A DNA stretch of 64,000 nt from Euphorbia lathyris (lineage: Eukaryota > Streptophyta > Magnoliopsida > Malpighiales > Euphorbiaceae). The stretch spans positions 41,748,501 through 41,812,500 of the forward strand of contig NC_088919.1 of assembly GCF_963576675.1 (NCBI RefSeq). The letters are read 5' to 3'. The notes beneath the pieces are model-generated. The model was not told where the DNA came from, did not search any database, and worked only from the letters and a program-made list of their open reading frames with translations. The translations under genes and the position numbers were made by a program. Of this stretch, positions 46,636 through 60,100 are shown piece after piece (the stretch's first letter is position 1; each line of letters starts with the position of its first letter).

Positions 46636-49600
46636 TTAAGTAATATCAGTTACAAGAATAGAAACCAAAAAAGAAGGAGTGCAATGCCACTCTCCACGAA
46701 CAGACGAAGAACTGACCGCTCTAGCTAGGCAATGAGCTGCACAGTTCGTTGCACGTTTAACAAAAGAGATAGACGCGTTGTCTAACTCATGAATCAAATG
46801 AATACAATCACCTATAATATCTGAAAAGTAAGAAATAGCCTGAAATCCATTATTGATTGCATGAACCACTCCTAAGCAGTCCGATCTCAACTCAACGTTT
46901 TTGAGTCCGCTCCCTTTAAGCCATGATAAAGCCTCCTTAACCGCCATTGCTTCCGCCATTTCAGGTTCGAAGAAACCATTGAGCGAACCATGACTGGCAA
47001 AAACGCAAGATCCTTGATAGTCGCGGATGATAAATCCGAATGAACAGTAGCCTCCTTCATGAAATAAACCAGCATCAATATTACAAACAAAGGCTCCTTC
47101 CGTCGGTTGAACCCAGCCATTGACCTGAGCAATCTTTCGGGCACCATCTCTACCTCGAAAAGTCGTTGTAGCCTGCCATTCCAAGCATTCGAACTCGGCT
47201 TCACATATCAGCTCCGCCGGTGTTAGGCTCAATTTGTTCCAGACCCAATTATTCCTTGATTTCCAAAGCCACCATACAACAAAGGAAATGATGCACCTAA
47301 TAGTCAACCCGATTGCAGGAGGTAAATTTACTAACCAGTTAACGAATATTGGTACCGAGCTCATTCTATTATCCCAAAAAAAAATCGTCCACACCCTTGT
47401 TGCATAAGAACATTGAATAAAAGTGTGATTTTCATCCTCAGTCTGAACACCACACCTAGGACATAGTGGTGATAGACTGTTGTGCCGATCCCTTAAGTTG
47501 CTTATCACGGGTAAACAGCCAGATACTAACCTCCAAATCATATTCTTTTTTTATCTTTGGTGTCGTTTGCCAACTCCAAATCGATTGCCATTTCCCTCTG
47601 TCAGGGGGCGGATCACTTAGATTACCATTCATAAGCACACGTCAGCCCGATTTCACTGTGTAATGGCCCGACTGATCAAAACCCTAGAGCAAAGTATCCT
47701 CCACTTCCGAGCCTCTCCTTGGAATAGATAAGATCAATTTTTTTATCTCTTTGGTTGAACAGCGATCCAATCAGTTGTCGATTCCACTGACCGGATTCCT
47801 GCAAAAGATCAATTACATAGCCAGTAGGAATATTATCATTGAGTGGACTAGTAATTTGCGGATTAATTGAATCCGGCAACCACGCTTCTCCCCAGATTCT
47901 TGTTGCAGAACCGTTACCAATCTTTTTGTGTAACCCTATTGCAATTAGTGCCTGATAAGATCTAATGCTTCGCCAAACAAAGGAGGGGTTGTGGCCCACC
48001 TCAGCAATCATAAATTCAGAATTAGGAAAGTACCTAGCTTTTAGGATTCTAGCAACCAGCGACATTGGGTATTGGATAATACGCCAGGCTTGTTTTGCTA
48101 ATAAAGCCGTATTGAATTCACGCAAACTTCAAAACCCAAGCCCTCCTAAACTCTTTGACACATATAGCCGCTCATAGCTCATCCAGTGAATACCATGATT
48201 GCTGCTGACGTCTGTCTTCCACCAGAATTTGTTTAACAGTTGATGCACTTCATCACAAAACTTGTTTGGTAAGAGAAAAATACTCATGATATAAGTCGGG
48301 ATTGCTTGAAGGATTGACTTAATCAACACTTCCTTGCCAGCTCTAGAGAGAAATTTGTCTTTCCAATTGTTAATTCTTGACCGAATCCTCTCCTTGAGAA
48401 AGTCGAACATTTGCATTTTACTTTTTCCTACCGCCGCCGGAGCACCAAGATAAAAACCCAAGTCTTGGACCTCCTGCACCCCAAGTAATGTACTAGATAT
48501 AATCCTGTCAGCATCAGTTGTATTAGTGCTAAAGATTAGAGCAGACTTTTTGAGGTTAATACATTGTTCAGAAGCAATTTCATATGTTTGTATGCATTGT
48601 CGGATGGTAGTGGTTTCCGCCTCCGTGGCTCTGAAAAAAAGGTAGTTATCATCAGCGAAAAATAAATGAGATATACTCGGTGCTGACCTTGCTATTTGGC
48701 ATCCGTGTATTCGACCCCCTCTTTCCTCAGCCAGTAATAACGATGACAATCTCTCAGCACAGATTAAGAATAGAAATGGACTTAACGAGTCCCTTGTCGT
48801 AGCCCTCTAGATGGTCGAATTGGACCCAACTCTCTTCCATCCTGGCTGATCTTGTATGATACAGTCTCAACGCACATTTTTCATCCAAGTGATCCATTTG
48901 TTATTAAAGCCCAATTTCCTTAGCATATCCCAAAGAAACTTCCATTCCACCCGATCGTACGCCTTGCTCATATCTAATTTGAGTCCAGCCAATCCCTGCT
49001 TTCCTTGTCTCTTGTTCTTTAAATAATGGATCACTTCGTATGCCATGATAACATTGTCCGAGATCAACCTCTCCTTGAGAAAAGCACTTTGGTTTATTGA
49101 GATTACAGAAGGAAGGACTACCTTGAAGCTTGAGGCAAGCATTTTTAACAATATTTTGCACAAGATGTTACATAATGCAATTGGACGCAAATCTGTCACC
49201 CTTTCCACATTTGGCTTCTTTGGAATGAGAACAATTAATGTGTCATTCAAATGCGCAGGCATTATAGCAGAATTAAGAATGTTCAGACAGTCAGCCACAA
49301 TATCCTTACCAATTATCTCCCAAAATCTTTGAAAGAAAGTCGGGTTTAAACCGTCAGGGCCCGGGCGCTTGTCGGGATGCATAGAGAAGCAAGCCGCTCT
49401 TACCTCCTCCGCATCAAAGTCCTGAGTTAAGAAGATGTTCTGATCGATGCTCACCCTATGCTGAATAGCTAATATTATGCATTCAGTATCTCCATCCGTG
49501 CTAGTGAAAATGCTACTAAAATAATCAGTCAAAATCTCCTCCAAACCATTACCTCAGTCACACAGAGAATTGTTGCTGTTTTTAAGTTCGTGGAATGTGT

Positions 49601-50103
49601 TGCAGCGTTTGCGTGAAGAGGCATAAGCATGAAAGTAACTCGTGTTGATGTCCCCTCCTTTAAGCCAATGAAGTTTGGCCCGCTGTTTCCAAAAGTCTTC
49701 ATGCTGATGTAAAATCTTCACATATTCCTCCCTTGACTTCTTTAGCATTGAAATCCCATATCTGTCAGTTCTGCTCCTTAACCCCTCCATTAACCTTCGT
49801 AAATCTGCACTTCGCTGCTGCAAATTACCATCTATTGTCTTGCTCCATATTTGCAGTGCTTTAGTACATTCCTCAATTTTCCAGGATAGAGACTTCCCAT
49901 TGTTTGCCGCCCAGACATCTTAAATCACCATTCGACAATCCTCTTCGCGAATCCACTGATTTTCAAAATGAAATCTTTTAATTCGAGGAGTCAGAACCCA
50001 AGCTTTGAATTGTAATATTAGGGCTGAATGATCAGAGCAAGCCGTATCTTGATTAAGCAAAATTGAGTTACCAAAATTCTCCTTCCATTTAGCATTTACA
50101 ACC
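46636..50103 (-). pseudogene. LINE ORF2, central and C-terminal part: RT, zinc-binding region, RNase H
   Basis: RT from about 49540, with SMHPDKRPGPDGLNP, LIPKK, LKLDMSKAYDRVEW (first Asp) and LFFADDNYLFF (FADD active site, about 48660). It continues into the plant L1 zf-RVT segment (CPRC..H..C, about 47460-47410) and a C-terminal RNase H with NIDAG, EAMAVKEALSWL and RSDCLGV (catalytic residues kept). Breaks include shifts or stops near 49550, 48866-48750, 48127 and 47676-47540. L1 ORF2 makes the first-strand copy at a nicked target; this copy is inactive. Confidence 0.9.
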
Positions 50104-51599
50104 TGTTGAAACACCTTTCCACATGATTTTGATTTGACAAAATTATTTAAGTTAATTCATGATTAAGGGATAATTAAATTTAAGTGTTTTGATTTAATTG
50201 TACTAATATGTTTGTTCAATGTTGAGTATAAATATAAATGCAAATGGAAATAAAAAGTAAGACAGGATGAAGTTAGCATGAGAACACAGCACAAGCTGAC
50301 TGGAATGTAACTAAGCGTGATAGAAGATGAGTCATCTTCAGAACAGAAGCTTAAAGATCAAGCTAATCAATGAAGCTGAGTAAAACGGAACTCAGTATCA
50401 AAAGTAGTGAAGTCTTCTTGAGAACTATATCTTGCAGAACGAAGCTGACCATGGAAGCTGAGTAAAAGAGAACTCAGTATCTGAATTGGCAACAATCAAA
50501 GATAGCGGTTATCAAAGTCAAACTGAGTGATCTTCAGGACAACGCGAATGATCCGTTTGCTAAAAGACAAGATCCGATAGCTGTCTGCACCAATAATAGA
50601 AACCTTGGAATTACGCAAAAGCCAATTTCGAGATGCATGGGTCAACTGTTCTTTTGCTAAAAGACGAACTGGCACAAAAAGACGAAACCTGCAGGAAGAA
50701 GACAAACCTGACGACTGCGGAATTCAGACGACAGGATTGGCCTGCAAATCTGAAGCTGACCAGAACATGTCTCAAGATAAAGTCGTTTGAATCCAACGGA
50801 TAACTCTAGATTCAAATCATTAGGCTTCAGACTTCAACTCTAAAAGGACAAGTTCATTCTTGGATCCTTTGCCGATTGCCAAGAGAACAAAAAAAAGGCA
50901 TACATACAAAGCACATCAAAACAAGAGAAAGTTCTTACACCAAACTTCTATTTCTGTATAAAAGCTAGAGTGATTTCTTTATAATCATCTAAAGTGTTCT
51001 TTGTCTGAAAAAGAACAATTTTGTATCAATCGTAGTATTGAGAGAGTGTGCTGAGTACTCGGTGTTAAGTACTCAGTGGTAGAGAAATCTAGGTGTTCAG
51101 TTATAGCACTTAGTAGGAGTTGAGTAGACAAATAGAGGACGGTACTCTTGCATATTCAACTGCCTTGTAAACGGTTCGCGCTCTACCTTTAAAGAGCTCA
51201 GTATTGGATTTAAAAAGCCTGGAGGGATTCTGGGGACTGGACGTAGGCGGAGAGGGCGAACCAGGATAAGTTGTGCTGAGTAACTTCTAACTCTCTTTCA
51301 ATATATATCTGTATGTGTTGCTTGCTATATTTACTCAGTATATAAATTGTTTAAGCTGACACTGAGTAAATCAGAGTGCTGAGTTGGAAGCTGACCATAA
51401 AAGTGTCATTTCCCAACTCACAAGTAAAACAGTTCTAGTCAGTATCTGACTAAAGCCGTCTTACGCCTCACTCGGCCGCGCTGACCAAAGCTGAGTTGCG
51501 AAACTCTAAGAATTAAATTAAGTCATCGTAATTAAAGCGAAAAAATTACATTAGTTCCTAACCCCCCCCCCCCTTGGAACTAATCACACGGGACCAACA
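50104..51599 (+). repeat. 5' LTR of the copia element
   Basis: 1,496 bp, TGTTGAAACACC to GACCAACA. Candidate TATA box TATAAAAG at 50957-50964; in the other LTR this site is mutated, but there a TATAAAAGG exists at about 61387 where this copy has CTAAAAGG. A run of thirteen or more C lies just before the end (51562-51574). Confidence 0.95.
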
Positions 51600-51601
51600 A
51601 G

Positions 51602-51614
51602 TGGTATCAGAGCC
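51602..51614 (+). other. Primer binding site, tRNA-iMet type
   Basis: TGGTATCAGAGCC two bases after the 5' LTR. Confidence 0.95.
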
Positions 51615-51663
51615 AAATAGCTCACTACTCAAAGATTTAACAATCTTGAGCTGATCCCGATAA

Positions 51664-53427
51664 ATGGCTGAGAACAGCACTTGTTGCCTTCCCGGGAACC
51701 AAACAACACAGATACTCCCAGAGGGATTATCAATTAGTCGGCATCCCCTATTCTTTGGATCTAATTATACATTCTGGAAGAATAGGATGAAGAACTTTAT
51801 TCAAGCCACAAACATGAGTGCATGGCTTGCAATAGTTCAAGGCCCATATGTGCCTTATAAAACTGTTAACAATGAGAAAGTTGTTAAGAGTGAAACTGAG
51901 TGGTCAGAAGATGACCTTAAGAAATTACAAAATAATGCTTTGGCTATCAATATGCTTCACTGTGTACTAGATGCTGCAGAATACAACAAGATTTCAGGTT
52001 GCGAGTCAGCATAGGAGATTTGGAAAAAGCTTGAGGTAACCTATGAAGGTACAAGCAAGGTCAAGGAATCAAAGGTGAACCAACATATGAGATTATACGA
52101 GCTGTTCGAGATGAACGACAATGAGGACATCTCTGGAATGAACGCTAGATTCACCAACATCATAAATGAGCTAAAGAGACTCGGCAAGAACTTCACTGAA
52201 GAAGAGCAGGTGAAGAAAATCTTGAGAAGCTTACCGAATAGCTGGCAAGCTAAGAAAACGGCCATGGAGGAAGCTCAAGACTTGACAACATATAAATACG
52301 ACGATCTGATTGGATCTTTGCTGACTCATGAGATCTCTATGAAAAATTTCGAAGCAAAAGAAAAGTCAGAAGACAAGAAACAAAAATCACTTGTCATGAA
52401 AGCTGACTCAACTGAAGCTGACTCATCGGATGATGAGGAAATGGCCATGTTCACAAGGAAGATGAAGAAGTTGTTCAGAAAAAATTAAAAGAATAGCAAG
52501 AGGCCATTCAAAAGAGGCGATAGGTACAAAGCTGAGTCTAGTGACAAATACAAAAAGGACAGCTTCAAGCCTGTCACGTGCTTTGAGTGCCATCAAACTG
52601 GGCACATTAAGTCAAGCTGCCCTAATCTGAAGAAAGAAAAGAAGGGAAGCAAAAAGACAATGGTGGCCACATGGAGTGACATCAATGAGTCAACATCATC
52701 TGAAGCTCATGCCACCGAGTCAGCAAACATATGCTTCATGGCCGATGACGCTGCTGACCACACTTGATCTGAGCAAGCTGATCTCTCTGAAGAATCTGAA
52801 CAGGAGGAGTACTCAAATGAGGTAACATCCTTACACTTGCTTAGAAATGAAATGATTAACGCCCTGAGTGATTTATATACACTGACTAAAAAGTGTAACA
52901 AGAAAATAAAGGCACTCACCAGGCGGTGTGATGAGATTGAAGAAGTCAAACTTAGTGACCTCCGATATCTTCTCCAAGACAACTCAACTTTGCATAGCAA
53001 CATGGAATTATGCACAAGTTTGTCTCGGAAGTCCAATCAGATTCAAAGAAACTGAGAAAGGATGTCACAAACCTTCAGAACCAAATAAAAGGTTCAAACA
53101 AATCCCATGCTGATTACTCAAGTACTGATCAGCACAGACAGTTCACTCAGTGTGACTGTTGTGGGAGATGTGTGTTGGTATAACAAGCGGATTGTCCAAT
53201 GTGACTTCTGCGGAAAAAAAGGACATACCACTAAGGTATGTTGGCATGCTCAGCACAATGGTGCTGACCAAAAACAAAGTCACCCTAAAAGGGTAACTCA
53301 TTGTGACTTCTGTGGCAAACAAGGCCACACCATAAAAGTATGTCGTCACAAATTAAAACATGACTTTGCACCTGTCTATGCTAACAAACGAGGACCCAAA
53401 AAGAATTGGGTACCTAAAGATGAATGA
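51664..53427 (+). pseudogene. copia gag with three CCHC knuckles
   Basis: ATG at 51664. The gag core (WKNRMKNF, MLHCVLDA, LRSLPNSW) is followed by a classic knuckle CFECHQTGHIKSSC (about 52576) and, after an acidic/coiled-coil stretch, two near-identical fingers CDFCGKKGHTTKVC and CDFCGKQGHTIKVC (53202-53243, 53304-53345). The extra fingers are a Sirevirus trait. Stops at 52012-52014, 52486-52488 and 52765-52767, plus frame changes near 53000-53170. Ends with TGA at 53425-53427, six bases before the pol ATG. Confidence 0.85.
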
Positions 53428-53433
53428 TCCAAA

Positions 53434-56400
53434 ATGCAGGTAAGCCTGAGGTGCGTGGAGAAGTCAAAGCTTTGGTATATTGACAGCGCATGCTCGAGGC
53501 ATATGACTGGTGATGAAACTCAGTTCATCACACTTGATCTTAAACGAGGTGGAAACGTAAGTTTTGGAGACAATAAAAAGGGTAAGATAGTCGGGCCAGG
53601 TACTATCGGAGGTAACCCCACTATTGAGTCATTCTCCTTAGTTAAGGGTCTCAAATACAACCTATTGAGCGTAGCTCAGCTGTGTGACAGCGGTAGGCAG
53701 GTTATATTTGATGCTACTCAGTGTCGAATACTCGAGAGAAAAACAAACAAATTGATTTTAACTGCCCCTCGTGTTGACAACGTATATATATTGAGTTTAG
53801 AAAAACAATTTTCAAAAAATATATGCTTAGTATCTAAAGAGGATAACTCCTAGCTATGGCATAGGAGACTTGGTCATGTAAGCATGGACCTCCTTGCCAA
53901 ATTAGCTAGAAAGCAATTAGTTGAGGGATTGCCCAAATTGAAATTTGAAAAAGATCAATTATGTAATGCTTGTCAGCAAGGTAAACAAACGAAAAAGTCT
54001 TTTCAAAGTAAAAACATTGTCTCAACCAAGAGACCATTGGAATTACTACATTTGGACCTTTTCGGACCTGTCCAGCCACTCAGCTTGGGCGGTAAGAAAT
54101 TCTCCTTAGTCATTGTAGACAATTTCTCTCGGTATACTTGGATCATCTTGCTGAGTAGCAAGGATGAAACGTTTGAGATGTTCACAACGTTGATTAAAAA
54201 TCTTGAAAATGACAAAGACCTAAGAGTATCTCATATTAGAAGTGACAACGACGGAGCATTAAAAAACCAACAGTTTGATGAATTCTGTGAAGTCAGTGGC
54301 ATTGACCATAACTTTTCTGCTCCCAGGACACCTCAACAAAATGGGGTTGTTGAGAGGAAGAACATAACAATAGTTGAAATTGCTAGGACAATGCTGAGCG
54401 AAAATAGGCTTCCAAAGTATTTATGGGGTGAAGCTGTCCACACAGCGTGTTACATACTGAATAGGGCTTTAGTTAGACCTATACTCAAGAAAACCCCTTA
54501 TGAACTTTGAAAAGGACGACAGCCCAACATTGGCTACTTTCGTGCTTTTGGGTGTAAATGTTTTATACTTAATACAAAAGATAACCTTGCAAAATTTGAT
54601 GCTAAAGCTGACGAAGCGATCTTTTTAGGGTACTCAACTAACAGTAAAGCATATAGGGTGTATAATAAACGAACTCAAGTTGTAGAAGAGTCTGTCCATA
54701 TAGAGTTCGATGAAACTGGCCTTGTAGGAAAGACAACTCAGTTCGCTGAAGATGACCCAAGCTCATCTTCCGCTGACCAAATTGGAGCCGCTGAGTCATC
54801 CATACAAGGGCTAACCAAAGGTAAAAACGAAACTGAAATTACCTTTGCTGACCAATCTACTCATGCAGATATTGTAGAAACACTTATTCCAGACAACTCA
54901 ATATTACCTAAAGAAATAAAGATTCCAATAGGACATTTAGAGAAGTCCATTCTTGATGCTGCTGACAACAAGCTGATGACAAGACATCAGCTTAGAAAGT
55001 ATCTCGGCAATGTTGCATTCATCTCAGTACATGAGCCAAAGAACTTCTCAGAAGCTGAGCACGACGAACATTGGATCAATGCTATGCAAGAGGAGCTTGA
55101 TCAATTCAAAAGAAATGAGGTATGGGATTTAGTACCAAAACCTAGGAATCAAAAGACCATAGGAACTAAGTGGGTCTTTAGAAATAAACTAGATGAGCAA
55201 GGCAATGTGGTCAGAAACAAAGCCCGACTAGTAGCCCAAGGCTATAGTCAGAAAGAAGGCATTGACTACGGTGAAACCTTTGCTCCCGTTGTTAGGCTAT
55301 AGGCTATACGAATATTGTGTGCATATGCTAGCTATATGAACTTTAAACTATATCAAATGGATGTCAAAAGTGCTTTTCTTAATGAATTTATAAACGAAGA
55401 GGTTTATGTTAGTCTGCCTCTAGGGTTTGAAGATCCAAAACTTCCAAACCACGTTTATAAACTCAAGAAGGCCCTATACGGCCTAAAACAAGCACCACGT
55501 GCTTGGTACGAGAGGTTGACCAATTTCCTGCTGACCAAGAACTATGTCAGAGGCAAAGCTAACACAACCTTATTCATTAAGAAAAAGGGTAAGAATACCC
55601 TGTTGGCACAAATTTACGTAGATGACATAATCTTTGGTGCTACTGATGAATCTATGTGCAAAGAATTTAGTAAACAGATACAAACTGAGTTCGAGATGTC
55701 TATGATGGGCGAACTCAACTTCTTCCTTGGTTTACAAATCAAGCAAGGGAAGAACGGCATCTTCATTAGTCAGTTTAAGTACGCTAAAGAAATGTTAAAG
55801 AAATTCGATATAGAAGAATGCAAGCCCATATCAACCCCAATGGGTACTGACACTGTCCTTTGTTCTGACGAGAAAGGTAAGTCAGTAGATAGCAAGTTAT
55901 ATCGAGGTATGATAGGCTCTCTACTTTATCTTACTGCTAGTAGACCTGACATTCAGTACTCAGTATGTTATTGCGCAAGATATCAAACTGACCCCAGAGA
56001 ATCTCATCTTATAGCTGTAAAAAGAATTTTCAGATATTTACAGAGCTCAGTTAATGCAAGTTTATGGTATCCAAATACAAATGACTTCACACTCATTGGA
56101 TACACTGATGCTGACTATGGACGAGATAATCTAGAATGTAAGAGCACTTCAGGAGGATGTCACTTCCTAGGAAGCTGTCTAGTATCTTGGTTCAGTAAGA
56201 AGCAATCGTCAGTGGCCCTGTCTACAACTGAAGCTGAGTACATTGCTGCTGGAAGCTGTGTGGCCCAGGTCTAATGGATTAAGCAACAGCTGGAGGATTA
56301 TGGAGTCAAAACGGAAACAATAGAGGTCAAATGTGACAACAATAGTGCCATTGACCTATCTAAAAATCCAATCCAACACAACAGGATGAAGCATGTCAGC

Positions 56401-56562
56401 ATAAGGCATCACTTCATCAGAGATCACGTACTCAAGGGTGAGATCAAGCTGACTTATGTTCCAACAGATGAATAGCTTGCGGATATCTTTACAAAGCCTC
56501 TGGCTCGTGAGCAATTCAACATACTAAGGGAAGCTATCGGTATGTCTAATCCTCTTCAATAA
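53434..56562 (+). pseudogene. copia pol: protease, integrase, RT, RNase H
   Basis: ATG at 53434. Protease reads WYIDSACSRHMTG (Ala at the usual Gly). Integrase has the zinc segment (HRRLGH, CNACQQGK) and core HLDLFGP, RSDNDG, PQQNGVVERKN with D,D,E kept. RT shows QMDVKSAFLN and IYVDDIIFG; RNase H shows GYTDADYG, STTEAEYIA, CDNNSAIDLSKNP; the end is LADIFTKPL. Five to six single nonsense codons lie in one frame: 53851-53853, 54508-54510, 55300-55302, 56272-56274 and about 56473. Without them the frame would run to 56560-56562. Confidence 0.9.
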
Positions 56563-57091
56563 AATTCTATGTTTAAATTGAATGATGAGTGATTACCATG
56601 CTGAGTAATTTGTGCTAAATTAGTAGCTATTGCATGCTAAGTAACTTACTCAAACTGAGCTAATACGAATATCATAAAATCACTTTATGCTGACTAAACT
56701 TACATACTGAGCGATTATCTTAAGCTGAGTTACTAAGCATACAAATAAGTCTCTACGTAAAACTGTCTACTCAGAATTTCAAACGCTTAACATTCCTAAC
56801 GCCGAGTAAAGATCCGTTGCACAATTAATGCTAGCACGCGAATTAAATAGCCACCTAGGATGACGTAAGCGCAATAATTAGAAAACACATGTGCCGATTG
56901 TGTCATAAATGCCAAAATCATTGTTGGTTGATTATCTCGAGGTCAAACCGCCATTTCAACGATCTAGATCAACTCGATACGTCTATAAATAGTGGACGAA
57001 TTCCCACTTATGTCTCTTTACACACAGAAATTCTGGCATTCAATCCATCTCTCTCTCGAAACCCAGAACTTCTCAAAAATCTCTAAGAATC
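56563..57091 (+). other. Spacer between pol and envelope-like ORF
   Basis: Non-coding, unusually dense in CTGAG and CTGAC words. May hold the splice acceptor or promoter for the second ORF; a TATAAATA at about 56983-56990 precedes the ORF by about 100 bp. Confidence 0.5.
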
Positions 57092-60000
57092 ATGTCTAAC
57101 GATTCACAAAATATCTCCGGTGCCGGTTACGACGACAACCGCTCCGATGAAAACTCTCAATCTCCTGCTCAGCAGGAATACAGCGAGACTCCCACTAAGT
57201 CTCAAGAACACGGTCAGCATGACCAAACTCCAAGCAAGAGCCCCCACGCTGACCTTGCAACTTCTTCGAAAAAGAGACAGAAAAAGGATAAGGGGAAGAA
57301 ACCGATGGAAAGAACTTACTCACTGGTATACAGTAGTGTAAGGGGATACAAGGTCGACCATTCATACTGGTTCTCTGATGGATTTGTAAAAGCTGAAAAA
57401 CCCTTCTGCGAATGGATCTCTAAAAATGGCTGGACCGAGCTATTTTCCATTCGAGAAGCTACCTACCCAGAATTGGTAAAGGAATTCTACACCAATTTGA
57501 GGGCCGCTGATGATGACAGGGACTACATGGTCACCAAGGTCCAAGGGAAAGAAATCTTTGTCAACCCTCCCTATCTCGCTAAATTGCTCAAGCTGACCAA
57601 TAGTGGAACCAAACTCAGAACAACGAATGACTACACTAAAATTGAATATCCCACTGAGTTTTGCAAACCCGCCGGTCATGTAGGGGAAATCGCTAGCACC
57701 TCCATGGGTCAGAATCAGAAGATGGCCCATTACATCCTGACTAACTTTCTCTTCCCCAAGGTCAACTCCACATCCTCAGCGTCAAATTTTGAGCAATGCT
57801 TTATCTGGCATATGCTGACCTACAAGCCACTCAACATGCCGGTTTTTCTCATCGGTGCTTTCCAACGAAGCACTGGCACTCTTAGGTTAGGCTCACTGAT
57901 CACCAAAATTCTTAAGGACTACCAAGTGAGTTTAGTTAAGGCAATCAACGTCTGGGGTATGGAGATTTCAGCTAGAATACTGTTCGGCTTGACCTACGAC
58001 CAACCCATCGTGCCCAAGAAAGGAAAGGGGGCCGCGGTTAAGGAAACAGAGGGCATGCTGACCAGAGAGGGGAAGAAAGTAAAGCAAGCTCGCACTGATA
58101 AGCAAGACAGAAAGAGGAAAGCTATCCAAACCTCTTCCAAAGACATTAATGGTGTCCCGAAAAAGATTCAGATTGTGTCCAAAGGAAAGAAAACTGAAGC
58201 TGAGCAAGGTCATGATGGACCCAAGTCAGCAGAAAACCTCAAAAGGCAAGTTGAGCCTGAGGAAGAAAAAGAGGATACTCCCGAGCAGCCTCTAAGAAAG
58301 AAGAAGAAGATCTCCTCTGGGTTGAACCCTATTGATGCACCCCCGCTTGACTTCGTCATCTCTGAAGACTCACACTTTGTGAGAAGTCAAGGCATTGATC
58401 TCGAAAAAACCCCCACTGACCAAGATGAAGAAGGACTGGGTAATCTCGGAGTTCAGCTTGATGTTGAGGAGACAATAGTTGCTGAGCATGTATAGACAGT
58501 TAACACTGAGCAGGTTGAAGAACAGACTGAGTGAACAGTGAACGCCCATGCTGACCTAGGGCTAAATTCATCCTTTGAGTCTCTTGAATCTATTCCTGTT
58601 GATCCCTCTCCTCCAAAGGCTAAGAAATTCAAACGGCTCAAGAAAAAGGCTCATAAATCTCCAGTTATTGACCTTCTGGATGATTCTCCTCTACGGAATC
58701 CCATCTCTGACCTTACTACAATGCAATTCAAATTCTTCTCCAATGCCACTGAGCCTTCTCCAAGGAACCTTCAGAAAAAGCAAGCCTCTGTTTCTCAAGC
58801 TAAGGAACAAGCCAATCCCAAGACTCCAAAAAATCCAATCTTTACCAAGCAAGTGCTTGAAGTTCCTGCTGGTCAAACCACTGAGTCAGTGCAGGAAAAG
58901 TCTGCTCGAGTCAGCTTTGAAATTCCTCAATCTCCAACTCCAATTCCAGCTGACACTAAGCAAGTAAATAACTCTACAGATCAACCTCTTCCAAATCCTC
59001 TAACGCAGAACGCAAACCAGTCAGTTCCTGCTGATAATCTAAGCAAAAGTCTAGCCGCTGACCTCGCTGGCACATCTGCCTCTGGACAGCACCAAACACC
59101 TCCTCCCTCTGGTGCTACTCATATTCCGGCATCTGGGCCACAAAATGATGAATCCTACGTGTACTTGTATGCTACTGAGTCTGGACGCCGCATTATCGAC
59201 TCAGCTCAAGCCCTACTTCAGGATATTCATCAATCCAATGCCGAAGCCACTGGGGCTGATCATGTTGAGCCAACTCAACTTTCCTCTGTCACTCAGCTCT
59301 TGACTGAAATCAAAGGTCTCAAGGATCTTCTGAGTGTCATGACATCTCTCCAATCTCAACAACCCAAGCAGGAATCTATAGTAAAGCTGGCTGAACTCCA
59401 GCTGACAATGGTAAACCATATGAACTCTCTCCAGGGTCAACTCAACAACTTGTCAGCTGTGAACTCAATGTATGCAACCTCTACTGAGGTTCATCAACTT
59501 TTTACCCAGCTAAACACTGAGCAGACCAGAGCGCGTGAGTTAATCTCCTCTTCTTCCCAGTGTTCCATTGAGCAAATAAGTGAGGCAGTCCGCCTACTCA
59601 ACTTGAGTAAGGAAGAAATGGAAACTGACCAAGTCAAGACGAATGAACTTTTGCAATACTCCCAAGCCACCTTCAAGCATGTGCGCCACATGAATGCTCA
59701 ACGTCAGTTCTATGACTCGGTTTTGCTCAAGATGTTTCATCAAGCTTATACCATGCTGACTGACACTATGACCTGGGTAGGCAAATCCCAAGAATATATT
59801 TTGAGTATGCTCAGTGCCTCTGTCAGGATTCCTGGCTCTGGCTTGGACGATGGTGTTCCCGTTTTTGATGGCCTAAGGGAAAGCACGAAAAATCTTAAGG
59901 CGTATTCCGTGAGGTTAACTCGTGCTGCTCTCAACGACACTTTCATTCCTCCTCTGCCCGATGCTGGCAAAACGGGGGAGAAAGAACAAACTGATAGAAC

Positions 60001-60100
60001 TCAGCACAACTCAAGGGGAACAGAAGGAGCATTTGGTAGTTAGCAGCAACAAAAGGGAAAAGGCAAAGTTAATACTGCCCAAGTCAACAGGAAGAAATAG
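57092..60100 (+). pseudogene. Envelope-like second ORF of the Sirevirus-type element
   Basis: ATG at 57092; one frame stays readable for about 1,000 codons, broken only by stops at 58493-58495, 58532-58534 and 60041-60043. An N-terminal Ser/Lys-rich basic tail is followed by a domain similar to 'putative plant transposon protein' regions (YPELVKEFYTNL, KVQGKEIFVNPPYLAKLL, MAHYILTNFLFP). A long Lys/Glu- and Pro/Ser-rich middle follows, then a helical C-terminal third with coiled-coil character (about 59280-59700). It occupies the position of the SIRE1-type env-like gene. I see no clear signal peptide or convincing membrane segment, so the envelope label is by position only. Confidence 0.75.

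Noticed and set aside
50496..50705. Minus-strand frame repeated at 61044-61253
   Set aside because: Pair is explained by the two LTRs of the copia element; no domain.
57092..60100. Interpretation as an integrated plant virus
   Set aside because: LTRs, tRNA-iMet PBS, PPT and copia domain order show a Sirevirus-like retrotransposon; no movement or coat protein of a pararetrovirus is seen.
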